Positions 34,768 to 42,863 of a DNA stretch of 54,466 bases are shown here, piece after piece (position 1 is the stretch's first letter; each line of letters begins with the position of its first letter). Position numbers and translations under genes: made by a program. The DNA comes from Pseudogracilibacillus sp037892545 (GTDB lineage: Bacteria > Bacillota > Bacilli > Bacillales > Amphibacillaceae): NCBI RefSeq assembly GCF_037892545.1, contig NZ_JBBKBG010000015.1, forward strand, positions 1-54,466, in the 5' to 3' direction. Under the pieces are notes generated by a model. That model was not told where the DNA came from, did not search any database, and saw nothing but the letters and a program-made list of their open reading frames with translations.

Positions 34768-34803
34768 CACCCATCTATGTAGCTTAAGTTACATAGATGG
34801 GTG
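34768..34803 (-). terminator. 14-bp inverted repeat, possible rqcH terminator
   Basis: CACCCATCTATGTA (34768-34781) and TACATAGATGGGTG (34790-34803) are exactly complementary around eight bases. On the minus strand it is followed by ATTCTTTTTATA, so it could terminate rqcH, although it is about 190 bp beyond that stop. No T-run on the plus side. Confidence 0.55.
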
Positions 34804-34992
34804 TCTCAAATCTTGCAATAGAAACATCAAATAAGAAAATATTCATATCTTCCTGTCAAATGAAGTTTTGCTAAGCAAACGTACGGCAAGACGGAGGCGC
34901 AGAAGGAAGCTAAGTATATTTCAGTAGTGATATAATGATACACAATGATCTACTTGAGCATCGTAAAGCAACGACAGATCTCATTTAGATAA

Positions 34993-36693
34993 TCACTTCA
35001 CTTTTAATTGTTTTATAGTTGATTCTACTGGTGTAACGTGAATGGTTTTTTGATCTGTATATGTGACAAATCCAGGTTTACTACCAGATGGTTTTTTCAC
35101 ATATTTTACTTTCGTATAATCGACAGGAACACTAGCAGAAAATTGAGCCTTACTATAGTAGGCAGCAATTTGTGCTGCTTCATAAAGCGTTTCTTCACTT
35201 GGATTTGAGTCTTTAATGATCACATGTGAACCGGGAATATTTAACGTGTGTAACCATATGTCTTCACGATGTGCTAATTTATGTGTAACATATTCATTTT
35301 GTATATTATTTCGACCGACATAAATATCTGTTCCATCAGAAGAAATGAAATGTTCTGGTGTAGGTTTCTTTCTACGCTTTTGTTTTCCTTTTTGTTTTTT
35401 AATATATCCTTCTTCTCTTAGTTCCTCCCGTATATCGTCAATATCTTCATCACGAGCGGTAGCGATTTGTTGCTCAATTTCTTCTAAATATGCTATTTCT
35501 TTTTTCGTTTTCATCATTTCTGTTGCAGCAATATCTTTAGCAATTACTAATTTTCGATATTGTTTAAAGAAACGTTGAGCATTTTCACTCGGAGTTTTAT
35601 CCGTTAATAATTCAATCGTCATTTCACGTTGTTCGGGATCATAATAATCTATGACCGTAACGGAAGAATCTCCCTTTTGAACGAGATGCAAATGTGCTGT
35701 TAATAATTCGCCTTGTTTTTGAAGTAGATCTGCTTTTTTCGCTTTTTTAATTGTTTTTTCATGAATGAGTAGTTTCTTTTTATTTTTCTGCAACTCATTT
35801 TTTACGATTCGTTCTAAATCTTTTGCTTGCTGTTTCACACGATCACGTTCTGCTTTATTAGAATAAAAGGCATCTAGCATCTCATGAACACTATCAAATT
35901 GTATCGTATCCCCGTTCAAATATGTGATGGGGAGTACGTGGAAATCTTCCCGGTCCTTTCGATAAATAGTTGGAACGAATTGATTGGTTCGAACCTGCGC
36001 TTGAAAGGTATCCATTGCCTTTATAAATTCCTTTTGCGCTCCTAAGTGTGCTTTGTGAACCAATTCTTTTGCTATAAATGGTGAAATACCAGTGACAATT
36101 TGAACGAGTTGTTGGTCTATTTTACCTTGATTAAAATCGAGCTTATAAACGATTTTTTCACTGGAATGTTGTAATAGGTCAATCTTTTCTTGTGATGGTG
36201 GTCGTTTATAATCGGCACCAGGTAATAATGTTCGGTAACTATTTTGATATGGTGGTACATGTTTCATACAATTAATAATTTTTGTTTCATCATCATTTAA
36301 TAGAAGTATGTTACTATGGCGTCCCATAATTTCTAATATAAACGTTTTTGTAATAGGATCTCCAATTTCATTAAAACCTTTTACTTTGATGGAAACCATT
36401 CTTTCTAGGCCGTATTGTTCAATACTTTCAATAATGGCACTTTCTAAATGTTTACGAAGAACCATACAAAAAGTTGGAGGTTCATTCGGATATTGAAATT
36501 TGTCCTTCGTCAAATGAATACGAGCATAGGACGGATGAATCGATAATAACAATGTATAATTTGTTCGATTGTTACGAACCGTCATAATAATTTCGTAATT
36601 TGTCGGCTGATAAATCTTATTAATTCTTCCACCGATTAAACTTTGTTGTAAATCTTCTGTTACAGCTCGTGTAACAATTCCATCAAATGGCAT
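34993..36693 (-). CDS. rqcH: RqcH, ribosome quality control factor (NFACT family)
   Basis: Binds 50S subunits carrying stalled peptidyl-tRNA and recruits tRNA-Ala to add C-terminal alanine tails that mark the peptide for degradation. About 566 residues (570 in B. subtilis): NFACT-N (1-175), helix-hairpin-helix, a long coiled coil (about 280-430) and NFACT-R with Asp-Ile-Trp-Leu-His and Pro-Gly-Ser-His-Val. The functional Asp97-Arg98 pair of B. subtilis is Glu97-Arg98 here (codon GAA at 36403-36405). Met at 36693 is chosen from GAGGTGAAGG upstream and homology; 12 further in-frame codons exist. It is divergent from the calcium ATPase gene. Confidence 0.95.
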   Translation of the reverse strand: MPFDGIVTRAVTEDLQQSLIGGRINKIYQPTNYEIIMTVRNNRTNYTLLLSIHPSYARIHLTKDKFQYPNEPPTFCMVLRKHLESAIIESIEQYGLERMVSIKVKGFNEIGDPITKTFILEIMGRHSNILLLNDDETKIINCMKHVPPYQNSYRTLLPGADYKRPPSQEKIDLLQHSSEKIVYKLDFNQGKIDQQLVQIVTGISPFIAKELVHKAHLGAQKEFIKAMDTFQAQVRTNQFVPTIYRKDREDFHVLPITYLNGDTIQFDSVHEMLDAFYSNKAERDRVKQQAKDLERIVKNELQKNKKKLLIHEKTIKKAKKADLLQKQGELLTAHLHLVQKGDSSVTVIDYYDPEQREMTIELLTDKTPSENAQRFFKQYRKLVIAKDIAATEMMKTKKEIAYLEEIEQQIATARDEDIDDIREELREEGYIKKQKGKQKRRKKPTPEHFISSDGTDIYVGRNNIQNEYVTHKLAHREDIWLHTLNIPGSHVIIKDSNPSEETLYEAAQIAAYYSKAQFSASVPVDYTKVKYVKKPSGSKPGFVTYTDQKTIHVTPVESTIKQLKVK

Positions 36694-36778
36694 TTCCTTC
36701 ACCTCGTCCTCTATTATATCATTAATCATTGTCCCACTGCATATATATGAAAAAGAATGTTAGATAGGTGGGGTGTAA

Positions 36779-39397
36779 ATGGAATGGTATAAATTACCGG
36801 TAAATGAAGTGGAACGAAAATTACATGTATTTCATAAAAGGGGGCTATTACAAACCCAAATAGATGAAAGACGAAAAAAATATGGCGAAAATTTGATGCA
36901 AGAGGCAGAAAGACCATCCATTCTTGTCTTATGGATGAAACAATTTCAAGATTTTTTGGTTCTTATTTTATTTGCTGCAACATTTATAGCTGCAATTTTA
37001 GGAGAATATATTGATGCAACAGCTATATTGTTAATTGTGTTATTAAATGGATGTATCGGTTTTTTTCAAGAAAGAAAAGCAGAACGATCATTGGAACAAT
37101 TAAAAGCATTATCAGCACCTGAAATGCGTGTTCTCCGAAATGGAGAGTGGAAGACGATTCAAGCGAAGGAAGCGGTTATTGGCGATGTAGTTGCACTACG
37201 TACAGGGGATAGAGTACCAGCAGATATTCGGTTGGTTCATGTCAATGCATTACAAATCGATGAAGCAATTTTGACGGGTGAATCTGCGCCAGTACATAAA
37301 CAAGAAGCAGCACTTACTCATCATGGAGAAGAAATTCATAACCAAACGAATATGGCATTTAAAAGTACGCTCGTTCGAAAAGGAAGTGGTGTTGGAATCA
37401 TTGTTCGCACAGGAATGCAGACGGAAATCGGACAAGTTGCACAGCTATTAGAAAAAACAACGGTTACTACTACACCTTTGGAACGAAAACTAGCTGATTT
37501 AGGTAAAGTATTAATTTATATTGTGTTAGCTTTAACGATATTAACCGTATTAATTGGATTATATGACGGGAAACCGATGTATGATATGTTTTTAATTGGT
37601 ATATCGTTGGCAGTTGCAGTCATCCCTGAAGGGTTACCAGCCATCGTCACTGTCACTTTATCTTTAGGAGTACAACGAATGTTACGTAGGAAAGTTTTAG
37701 TACGTAAACTATCATCTGTTGAAACATTAGGTTGTACGTCTGTAATCTGTACAGATAAAACAGGGACGATTACAGAAAATAAAATGGTCGTAAAAGAATT
37801 ATATATGGATGGACAATATATTGCATTCGATGACCTTTTACAAAGTAGTCTACCCAAAAATATTTCTTCAAACAATGTACAACAAATGTTACAGTTTGGC
37901 GCATTATGTAATGAAGCGAGTTTACAAGTGAAACGTGGCGCTTATGTTGTAGATGGGGATCCAACAGATGGGGCAATATTAATTGCAGCGAGAAATTATG
38001 GTATCTCTTACGTAGAAGATGAAAAATACGACAAAGTGACAATGGAACCTTTCGATGTGTTAAAAAAACGAATGCATACCATTGTAGAAGGTGAAGATGG
38101 AAAAAGATATTTTATTATGAAAGGAGCACCAGAGGAAATTATTCCACGAAGTCGTTACCAGCTAGATACTGCTGGAAAAAAACGATCCGCCGACAATAGG
38201 AAGTTGCAAAAAGCGGCGGAACATATGGCAGAAAAAGCGTATCGTGTTATTGCAATTGCAATGAAAGAAATAAAAGGCTCCACAGTAGATGAAAATGATT
38301 GTATTTTTTTAGGGATGTATGGATTATTTGATCCACCTCGTAAAGGAGTGAAAAAAGCAATCGCTACATGTCGAAATGCGGGTATTCAAACGGTAATGAT
38401 TACTGGAGATCATCCACTTACAGCAAGTGCGATTGCGAAAGAAGTAGGCATTGTAAACGATACTCATAATGAAGTGTTGGATGGAAAAACATTAGAACAT
38501 ATGTCAGATGCGAAGCTACAAGAAGTAGTTTCCAACATAAATGTATTTGCACGTGTCACTCCTACACATAAATTGCGCATTGTAGAAGCATTTCAAGCAA
38601 AAGGACATATCGTGGCAATGACAGGGGATGGGGTGAATGATGCACCAGCAATAAAACAGAGTAATATCGGAATAAGTATGGGGATTACTGGAACAGATGT
38701 AACGAAAGAAGCTTCTTCTATCGTATTAATGGATGATAATTTTATAACCTTACAGGAAGCGATCAAAGAAGGACGAAATATATATGAAAATATTCGAAAA
38801 TTTATTCGCTATTTATTAACCTCGAATGTTGGAGAAATCATATTAATGTTGTTTGCAATTTTATTGTCGTATCCATTGCCACTTATCCCAGTGCAAATAT
38901 TATGGGTCAATTTAGTAACGGATGGTTTACCAGCAATGGCATTAAGTATGGATAGACCAGAAAAAAATGTCATGAATGAAAAACCTCGGCATCCAAATGA
39001 ACGGATTTTGTCAAGAGGATTAGGTTGGAAAATCATTTCGAGAGGATTATTAATTGGACTTGTTTCATTAATTGCTTTTATTGTCAGTTACCACATATCG
39101 AATGATATTACCTATGCAAGAACGATTGCATTTTCAACGATTATTGTTGCACAATTGATTCATGTTTTTGATTGCCGAAATGAAAGAGGGATATGGACGA
39201 GATCCCCTTTTGGTAATCTATATTTAGTAGGTGCAGTTCTTTCATCACTTGTTTTATTATTGGTCGTGTTATATGTCCCATTTTTACAACAAATTTTCCA
39301 AACGGTTCCTTTATTAAAGGGAGATTGGGGTATGATAGTGTTATTAGGGAGTATTCCTACTATTGTTAGTATTTTCACGAAACATCGCAAAAAATAA
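36779..39397 (+). CDS. Cation-transporting P-type ATPase, SERCA-like Ca2+ pump (YloB type)
   Basis: P-type IIA ATPase, predicted to export calcium; B. subtilis YloB is Ca2+-stimulated. 872 residues with about ten membrane helices. Actuator Thr-Gly-Glu-Ser near 167, Pro-Glu-Gly-Leu-Pro in helix 4 with a calcium-ligand glutamate, phosphorylation site Asp-Lys-Thr-Gly-Thr near 327, hinge Thr-Gly-Asp-Gly-Val-Asn-Asp-Ala-Pro near 620, and Asn-Val-Gly-Glu and Asn-Leu-Val-Thr-Asp-Gly in helices 5 and 6. Start ATG after AGGTGGGG. Transcribed divergently from rqcH. Confidence 0.94.
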   Translation: MEWYKLPVNEVERKLHVFHKRGLLQTQIDERRKKYGENLMQEAERPSILVLWMKQFQDFLVLILFAATFIAAILGEYIDATAILLIVLLNGCIGFFQERKAERSLEQLKALSAPEMRVLRNGEWKTIQAKEAVIGDVVALRTGDRVPADIRLVHVNALQIDEAILTGESAPVHKQEAALTHHGEEIHNQTNMAFKSTLVRKGSGVGIIVRTGMQTEIGQVAQLLEKTTVTTTPLERKLADLGKVLIYIVLALTILTVLIGLYDGKPMYDMFLIGISLAVAVIPEGLPAIVTVTLSLGVQRMLRRKVLVRKLSSVETLGCTSVICTDKTGTITENKMVVKELYMDGQYIAFDDLLQSSLPKNISSNNVQQMLQFGALCNEASLQVKRGAYVVDGDPTDGAILIAARNYGISYVEDEKYDKVTMEPFDVLKKRMHTIVEGEDGKRYFIMKGAPEEIIPRSRYQLDTAGKKRSADNRKLQKAAEHMAEKAYRVIAIAMKEIKGSTVDENDCIFLGMYGLFDPPRKGVKKAIATCRNAGIQTVMITGDHPLTASAIAKEVGIVNDTHNEVLDGKTLEHMSDAKLQEVVSNINVFARVTPTHKLRIVEAFQAKGHIVAMTGDGVNDAPAIKQSNIGISMGITGTDVTKEASSIVLMDDNFITLQEAIKEGRNIYENIRKFIRYLLTSNVGEIILMLFAILLSYPLPLIPVQILWVNLVTDGLPAMALSMDRPEKNVMNEKPRHPNERILSRGLGWKIISRGLLIGLVSLIAFIVSYHISNDITYARTIAFSTIIVAQLIHVFDCRNERGIWTRSPFGNLYLVGAVLSSLVLLLVVLYVPFLQQIFQTVPLLKGDWGMIVLLGSIPTIVSIFTKHRKK

Positions 39398-39483
39398 CAT
39401 TTCTTAAAACATTCCTTATCATCACATATTAATAGAGAATTTTCACGTAAAATTGTATAATATAAATTATTGGAGTGATGATA

Positions 39484-40365
39484 ATGGTAATGAGTATGAC
39501 AGGATACGGTATAAGTGAGTTCCATGTAGGGAATACAACTTGTACGATCGAAATAAAAACAATCAATAGTCGTTACTTAGACTTTGTTCCAAAAATGCCT
39601 CGTATATTACAGGCTTTCGAATTAGATATGAAACAACTCATTCAACGTTATTTTTTACGAGGAAGAGTGGAAGTATATGTATCGATAGCTGGAGATGCAT
39701 TTATGGAAAAAGAGTTACATGTAGATGAACCATTGCTACAGGCCTATTTGAATAAGGCAACTGAGTTAATGTCATCATATGGATTGAAAAACGACCTTTC
39801 CATTCATTCCTTTATTCATCATGAAGACATTTTTTCTGTGCAAGAAAAACCTAAAAAGCTTGATGCATTTCAGGAGAAATTTTTTCATTGTATGGAAGAT
39901 GTATTAAATGAAGTGAAGAGAAAACGGGAAGAAGAAGCGAACTTTTTACTCAAAGATATCATGAACCGGCTTCATACAATGAAAGATCTCGTTGAACAAA
40001 TAAAAGAGCGTGCTCCCATCATCATGGAGGCGTATAAATCCCGTATTCAAGAGAGAATTGAAACTTACATAGGCGAACATATACAAATAGAAGGAACAAA
40101 TGTATTGCAAGAAATTGCACTTTTAGCCGAGAAAGGCGAGATTACCGAAGAAATTACTCGCTTACAAAGTCATTTTCGACATTTCACCAATGTGTTGAAA
40201 GAAGAAGGTGCGGTTGGAAGAAAATTAGATTTTATTAATCAAGAAATACACAGGGAAATAAATACGATTGGTTCAAAGTCCATTGATCCATTGATGAGTG
40301 AATTAGTCGTTACATTAAAAAGTGAAAACGAAAAAATTAAAGAACAGGTTCAAAATATAGAATGA
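39484..40365 (+). CDS. yloC: YicC-family endoribonuclease
   Basis: About 293 residues. N-terminal YicC domain beginning Met-Ser-Met-Thr-Gly-Tyr-Gly, with Glu-Ile-Lys-Thr-Ile-Asn-Ser-Arg-Tyr-Leu-Asp, and a C-terminal DUF1732 domain ending with the conserved Glu-Ile-His-Arg-Glu-Ile-Asn-Thr-Ile-Gly-Ser-Lys. The family includes ribonucleases that cleave small RNAs and mRNA. A TATAAT lies at 39456-39461 in the leader. ATG 39484 is preferred for its eight-base spacing from GGAG; ATG 39490 is possible. First of a run with remA and gmk. Confidence 0.9.
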   Translation: MVMSMTGYGISEFHVGNTTCTIEIKTINSRYLDFVPKMPRILQAFELDMKQLIQRYFLRGRVEVYVSIAGDAFMEKELHVDEPLLQAYLNKATELMSSYGLKNDLSIHSFIHHEDIFSVQEKPKKLDAFQEKFFHCMEDVLNEVKRKREEEANFLLKDIMNRLHTMKDLVEQIKERAPIIMEAYKSRIQERIETYIGEHIQIEGTNVLQEIALLAEKGEITEEITRLQSHFRHFTNVLKEEGAVGRKLDFINQEIHREINTIGSKSIDPLMSELVVTLKSENEKIKEQVQNIE

Positions 40366-40398
40366 AACATTCATGGTATACTATTAGGGGGTGCAATT

Positions 40399-40659
40399 TT
40401 GGCTTTACAACTAATTAATATCGGATTTGGAAATGTTGTTTCAGCAAATCGAATCATTTCCATTGTGTCACCAGAATCAGCACCGATTAAAAGAATTGTT
40501 CAAGTAGCGAGAGAGAATAATAATTTAATTGATGCGACATATGGTAGAAGAACGAGAGCAGTCATTATTACAGATAGTTCCTATGTTATTTTATCAGCTG
40601 TACAACCTGAAACAGTTGGACAAAGAGTATTAACGCAAGATGAGATGACAGAAGACTAA
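40399..40659 (+). CDS. remA: Extracellular matrix regulator RemA
   Basis: Small DNA-binding protein that in B. subtilis activates matrix (eps, tapA) and osmoprotectant genes by forming ring oligomers that wrap DNA. 86 residues, strongly conserved: Ile-Gly-Phe-Gly-Asn-Val-Val-Ser-Ala-Asn-Arg, Ser-Pro-Glu-Ser-Ala-Pro-Ile-Lys-Arg and Asp-Ala-Thr-Tyr-Gly-Arg-Arg-Thr-Arg-Ala. The TTG start follows GGGGGTG. Many non-matrix-forming relatives keep it, so its targets here are not known. Confidence 0.95.
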   Translation: MALQLINIGFGNVVSANRIISIVSPESAPIKRIVQVARENNNLIDATYGRRTRAVIITDSSYVILSAVQPETVGQRVLTQDEMTED

Positions 40660-40674
40660 TTAGGAGGATACAGG

Positions 40675-41286
40675 TTGTTTGAACAGAAAGGTATTTTATT
40701 TATTTTATCTGGACCATCAGGTGTCGGTAAAGGGACGGTAAGACAACATTTATTTGAACAGGAAACACATTTAAAATATTCGGTGTCAGCAACGACGAGA
40801 GAAAAACGTACGGGCGAACAAGAAGGTATCGATTATTTTTATACAACGAAAGAACAATTTGAGGCAATGATTCAAAATGGAGAACTATTGGAACATGCAC
40901 AATATGTTCAGAACTATTATGGTACACCACGTGCATATGTGGAAGAACAATTAGAAAAAGGAAACGATGTATTCCTTGAGATTGAAGTACAAGGTGCATT
41001 ACAAGTAAAGGAAAACTTCCCTGAAGGTGTCTTTATCTTTTTATTTCCACCTAGTTTGGAAGAATTAAAAAATCGAATTATTGGACGTGGGACAGAATCT
41101 GATGATCTTGTTCGTAATAGACTAAAAGAAGCGGAAAAAGAAATTAGGTTGATGTCTGAATACGATTATGTTGTCGTCAATGATGATGTAGATCAAGCAG
41201 TTCAAAAAGTAAAGGCAATTATTACGAGTGAACATTGTAAAAGAGAAAGAATTGAAGCAGCATATCAAAAAATATTGGAAGGATGA
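40675..41286 (+). CDS. gmk: Guanylate kinase
   Basis: Phosphorylates GMP to GDP with ATP; in Firmicutes it is also a target of (p)ppGpp inhibition. 203 residues. P-loop Gly-Pro-Ser-Gly-Val-Gly-Lys-Gly-Thr near 12-20, GMP-binding Ser-Ala-Thr-Thr-Arg and Gly-Ile-Asp-Tyr-Phe-Tyr, and lid Arg-Gly-Thr-Glu. TTG start behind AGGAGG. Followed after seven bases by rpoZ. Confidence 0.96.
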   Translation: MFEQKGILFILSGPSGVGKGTVRQHLFEQETHLKYSVSATTREKRTGEQEGIDYFYTTKEQFEAMIQNGELLEHAQYVQNYYGTPRAYVEEQLEKGNDVFLEIEVQGALQVKENFPEGVFIFLFPPSLEELKNRIIGRGTESDDLVRNRLKEAEKEIRLMSEYDYVVVNDDVDQAVQKVKAIITSEHCKRERIEAAYQKILEG

Positions 41287-41293
41287 ACAAAAA

Positions 41294-41491
41294 ATGTTAG
41301 AACCATCAATTGATAACCTATTAAAGAAGATTGATTCAAAGTATACACTGGTAACAATATCATCACGTCGTGCAAGAGAATTGCAAGATGAAGGGAATAC
41401 ACCAATAGAAAATCCAACATCGATTAAACCCGTTGGGATTGCTTTAGAAGAGATTCAAGAAGAAAAATTAGTATTAAAAGAAGAGGCATAA
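41294..41491 (+). CDS. rpoZ: RNA polymerase omega subunit
   Basis: Assembly subunit of RNA polymerase that clamps the beta-prime C-terminus. 65 residues, matching the roughly 67 of B. subtilis; the motif Tyr-Thr-Leu-Val-Thr-Ile-Ser-Ser-Arg-Arg-Ala-Arg-Glu-Leu is the omega core. ATG 41294 follows GGAAGGATGA; a longer in-frame version overlapping gmk by 60 bases has no support. Confidence 0.94.
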   Translation: MLEPSIDNLLKKIDSKYTLVTISSRRARELQDEGNTPIENPTSIKPVGIALEEIQEEKLVLKEEA

Positions 41492-41515
41492 AAACTTTTG
41501 GAAATAGAAAGTAAG

Positions 41516-41611
41516 AAAAGACGAACATGATCTTTGTATTTGAGCCTTTAACCGTTTAAATAATTTTTTATTTTAAATGGCTAAGGTACGATAACAAATC
41601 GTTCGTCTTTT
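41516..41611 (+). promoter_or_regulatory. Nested-stem RNA structure between rpoZ and coaBC
   Basis: Outer arms AAAAGACGAAC (41516-41526) and GTTCGTCTTTT (41601-41611) are perfectly complementary across 74 bases. Inside them CCGTTTAAA and TTTAAATGG (about 41552-41580) pair over nine bases with one wobble, flanked by CCTTTAA and CTAAGG that extend the stem. T-rich sequence follows. It could be a branched terminator of the gmk-rpoZ transcript or a regulated leader of coaBC; it matches no riboswitch class I recognise. Confidence 0.55.
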
Positions 41612-41654
41612 TCCTTTATTATTTGACGTCTATATTTTAAAGAGGTGATACAGC

Positions 41655-42863
41655 ATGTTAAAAAATAAAAAAGTTTTACTAGGTGTCTCAGGAGGCATTG
41701 CAGTATATAAAGCATGTGATTTAACAAGTAAATTGACACAATTAGGCGCAGATGTGAAAGTTGTCATGACTGAAAACGCGATGAAGTTTGTTTCACCATT
41801 AACATTCCAAGCATTATCGAGAAATGAAGTGTTTATCGATACTTTTGATGAGAAAGATGCTAGAAAGATAGCACATATTGATTTAGCCGACTGGGCTGAT
41901 GTGGCAATCATTGCTCCAACGACAGCGAATATGATTAGTAAATTAGCAAACGGTATTGCAGATGATATGTTAACGACGATATTACTCGCTACAAGGGCAG
42001 ATATTTATATTGCCCCTGCAATGAATGTACATATGTATGATCATCCGGTCATCAAGGAAAATATGAAAAAATTAGCTGGTTTAGGTTTTCATTTCATTGA
42101 ACCTGGTGCAGGATATTTAGCATGTGGGTATGTTGGAAAGGGTCGCTTAGAAGAACCACTTACGATTATACAAGCTATTGAAGATCACCAAAAAAACGCT
42201 GAATTATTAGCTGGAAAACATGTGTTAATTTCTGCTGGTCCAACTAGAGAGGTACTTGATCCTGTTCGTTTTTTCTCTAATCGTTCGACAGGAAAAATGG
42301 GATTCGCTCTAGCGGAAACGGCAGCAAATTTTGGTGCGAAGGTAACGTTAGTTGCTGGTCCGACGAGTTTGGGTGTTCATCATCCGAATATTACACGTGT
42401 CGATGTTATAAGTGCGGAAGATATGTATGATGCTATGTGGCGTTATTATGAAGAGGTAGACATTGTTATTAAGGCAGCAGCAGTGGCGGATTATCGTCCT
42501 AAGGAAACGTTTGATCAAAAAATGAAAAAACAAGGTGGAAATTTAGTCATTGAAATGGAGCGTACGAAAGATATTTTACAGTCATTAGGGGAAAAGAAAA
42601 CATCCCAATATCTTGTTGGATTTGCCGCTGAAACGAACGACCCAATCGAATATGGTATTGGAAAATTACAGAAAAAACATTTAGATGCAATCGTTATTAA
42701 TAACGTTTCATCTGATGGTGCCGGTTTTGGACACGATACAAACATTGTGACATATGTAAATAAAGACCTAGAAGAGACACATATTCCATTAGCATCGAAA
42801 GAAGATATTTCAGTACAAATTTTGCAAAAAATTGTAGATGATATGAAGGATGATCGTCCTTGA
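41655..42863 (+). CDS. coaBC: Phosphopantothenoylcysteine decarboxylase / phosphopantothenate-cysteine ligase
   Basis: Bifunctional coenzyme A enzyme: the C-terminal CoaB half joins cysteine to 4'-phosphopantothenate, and the N-terminal FMN-dependent CoaC half decarboxylates the product. 402 residues. CoaC (1-185) has Gly-Val-Ser-Gly-Gly-Ile-Ala and the Pro-Ala-Met-Asn-Val-His-Met motif; CoaB (190-400) has Ile-Ser-Ala-Gly-Pro-Thr-Arg-Glu and Lys-Ala-Ala-Ala-Val-Ala-Asp-Tyr. Start follows AGAGGTGAT. It overlaps priA by four bases. Confidence 0.96.
   Translation: MLKNKKVLLGVSGGIAVYKACDLTSKLTQLGADVKVVMTENAMKFVSPLTFQALSRNEVFIDTFDEKDARKIAHIDLADWADVAIIAPTTANMISKLANGIADDMLTTILLATRADIYIAPAMNVHMYDHPVIKENMKKLAGLGFHFIEPGAGYLACGYVGKGRLEEPLTIIQAIEDHQKNAELLAGKHVLISAGPTREVLDPVRFFSNRSTGKMGFALAETAANFGAKVTLVAGPTSLGVHHPNITRVDVISAEDMYDAMWRYYEEVDIVIKAAAVADYRPKETFDQKMKKQGGNLVIEMERTKDILQSLGEKKTSQYLVGFAAETNDPIEYGIGKLQKKHLDAIVINNVSSDGAGFGHDTNIVTYVNKDLEETHIPLASKEDISVQILQKIVDDMKDDRP

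Larger units (their letters stand above)
34469..34992. other. 524-bp gene-free stretch with hairpins and possible IS debris
   Basis: No credible coding sequence. It contains GGCTCT followed by GGTGTTGGTGG (34619-34644), which resembles the outer part of ISL3-type ends; a terminator-like hairpin; an inverted repeat GGATCGA/TCGATCC (34716-34722, 34728-34734); a 14-bp perfect inverted repeat (34768-34803); and a GC-rich patch near 34880-34910 unlike its surroundings. A TATAAT near 34930 has no clear -35. In B. subtilis this interval carries sulphate-assimilation genes. Confidence 0.5.
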
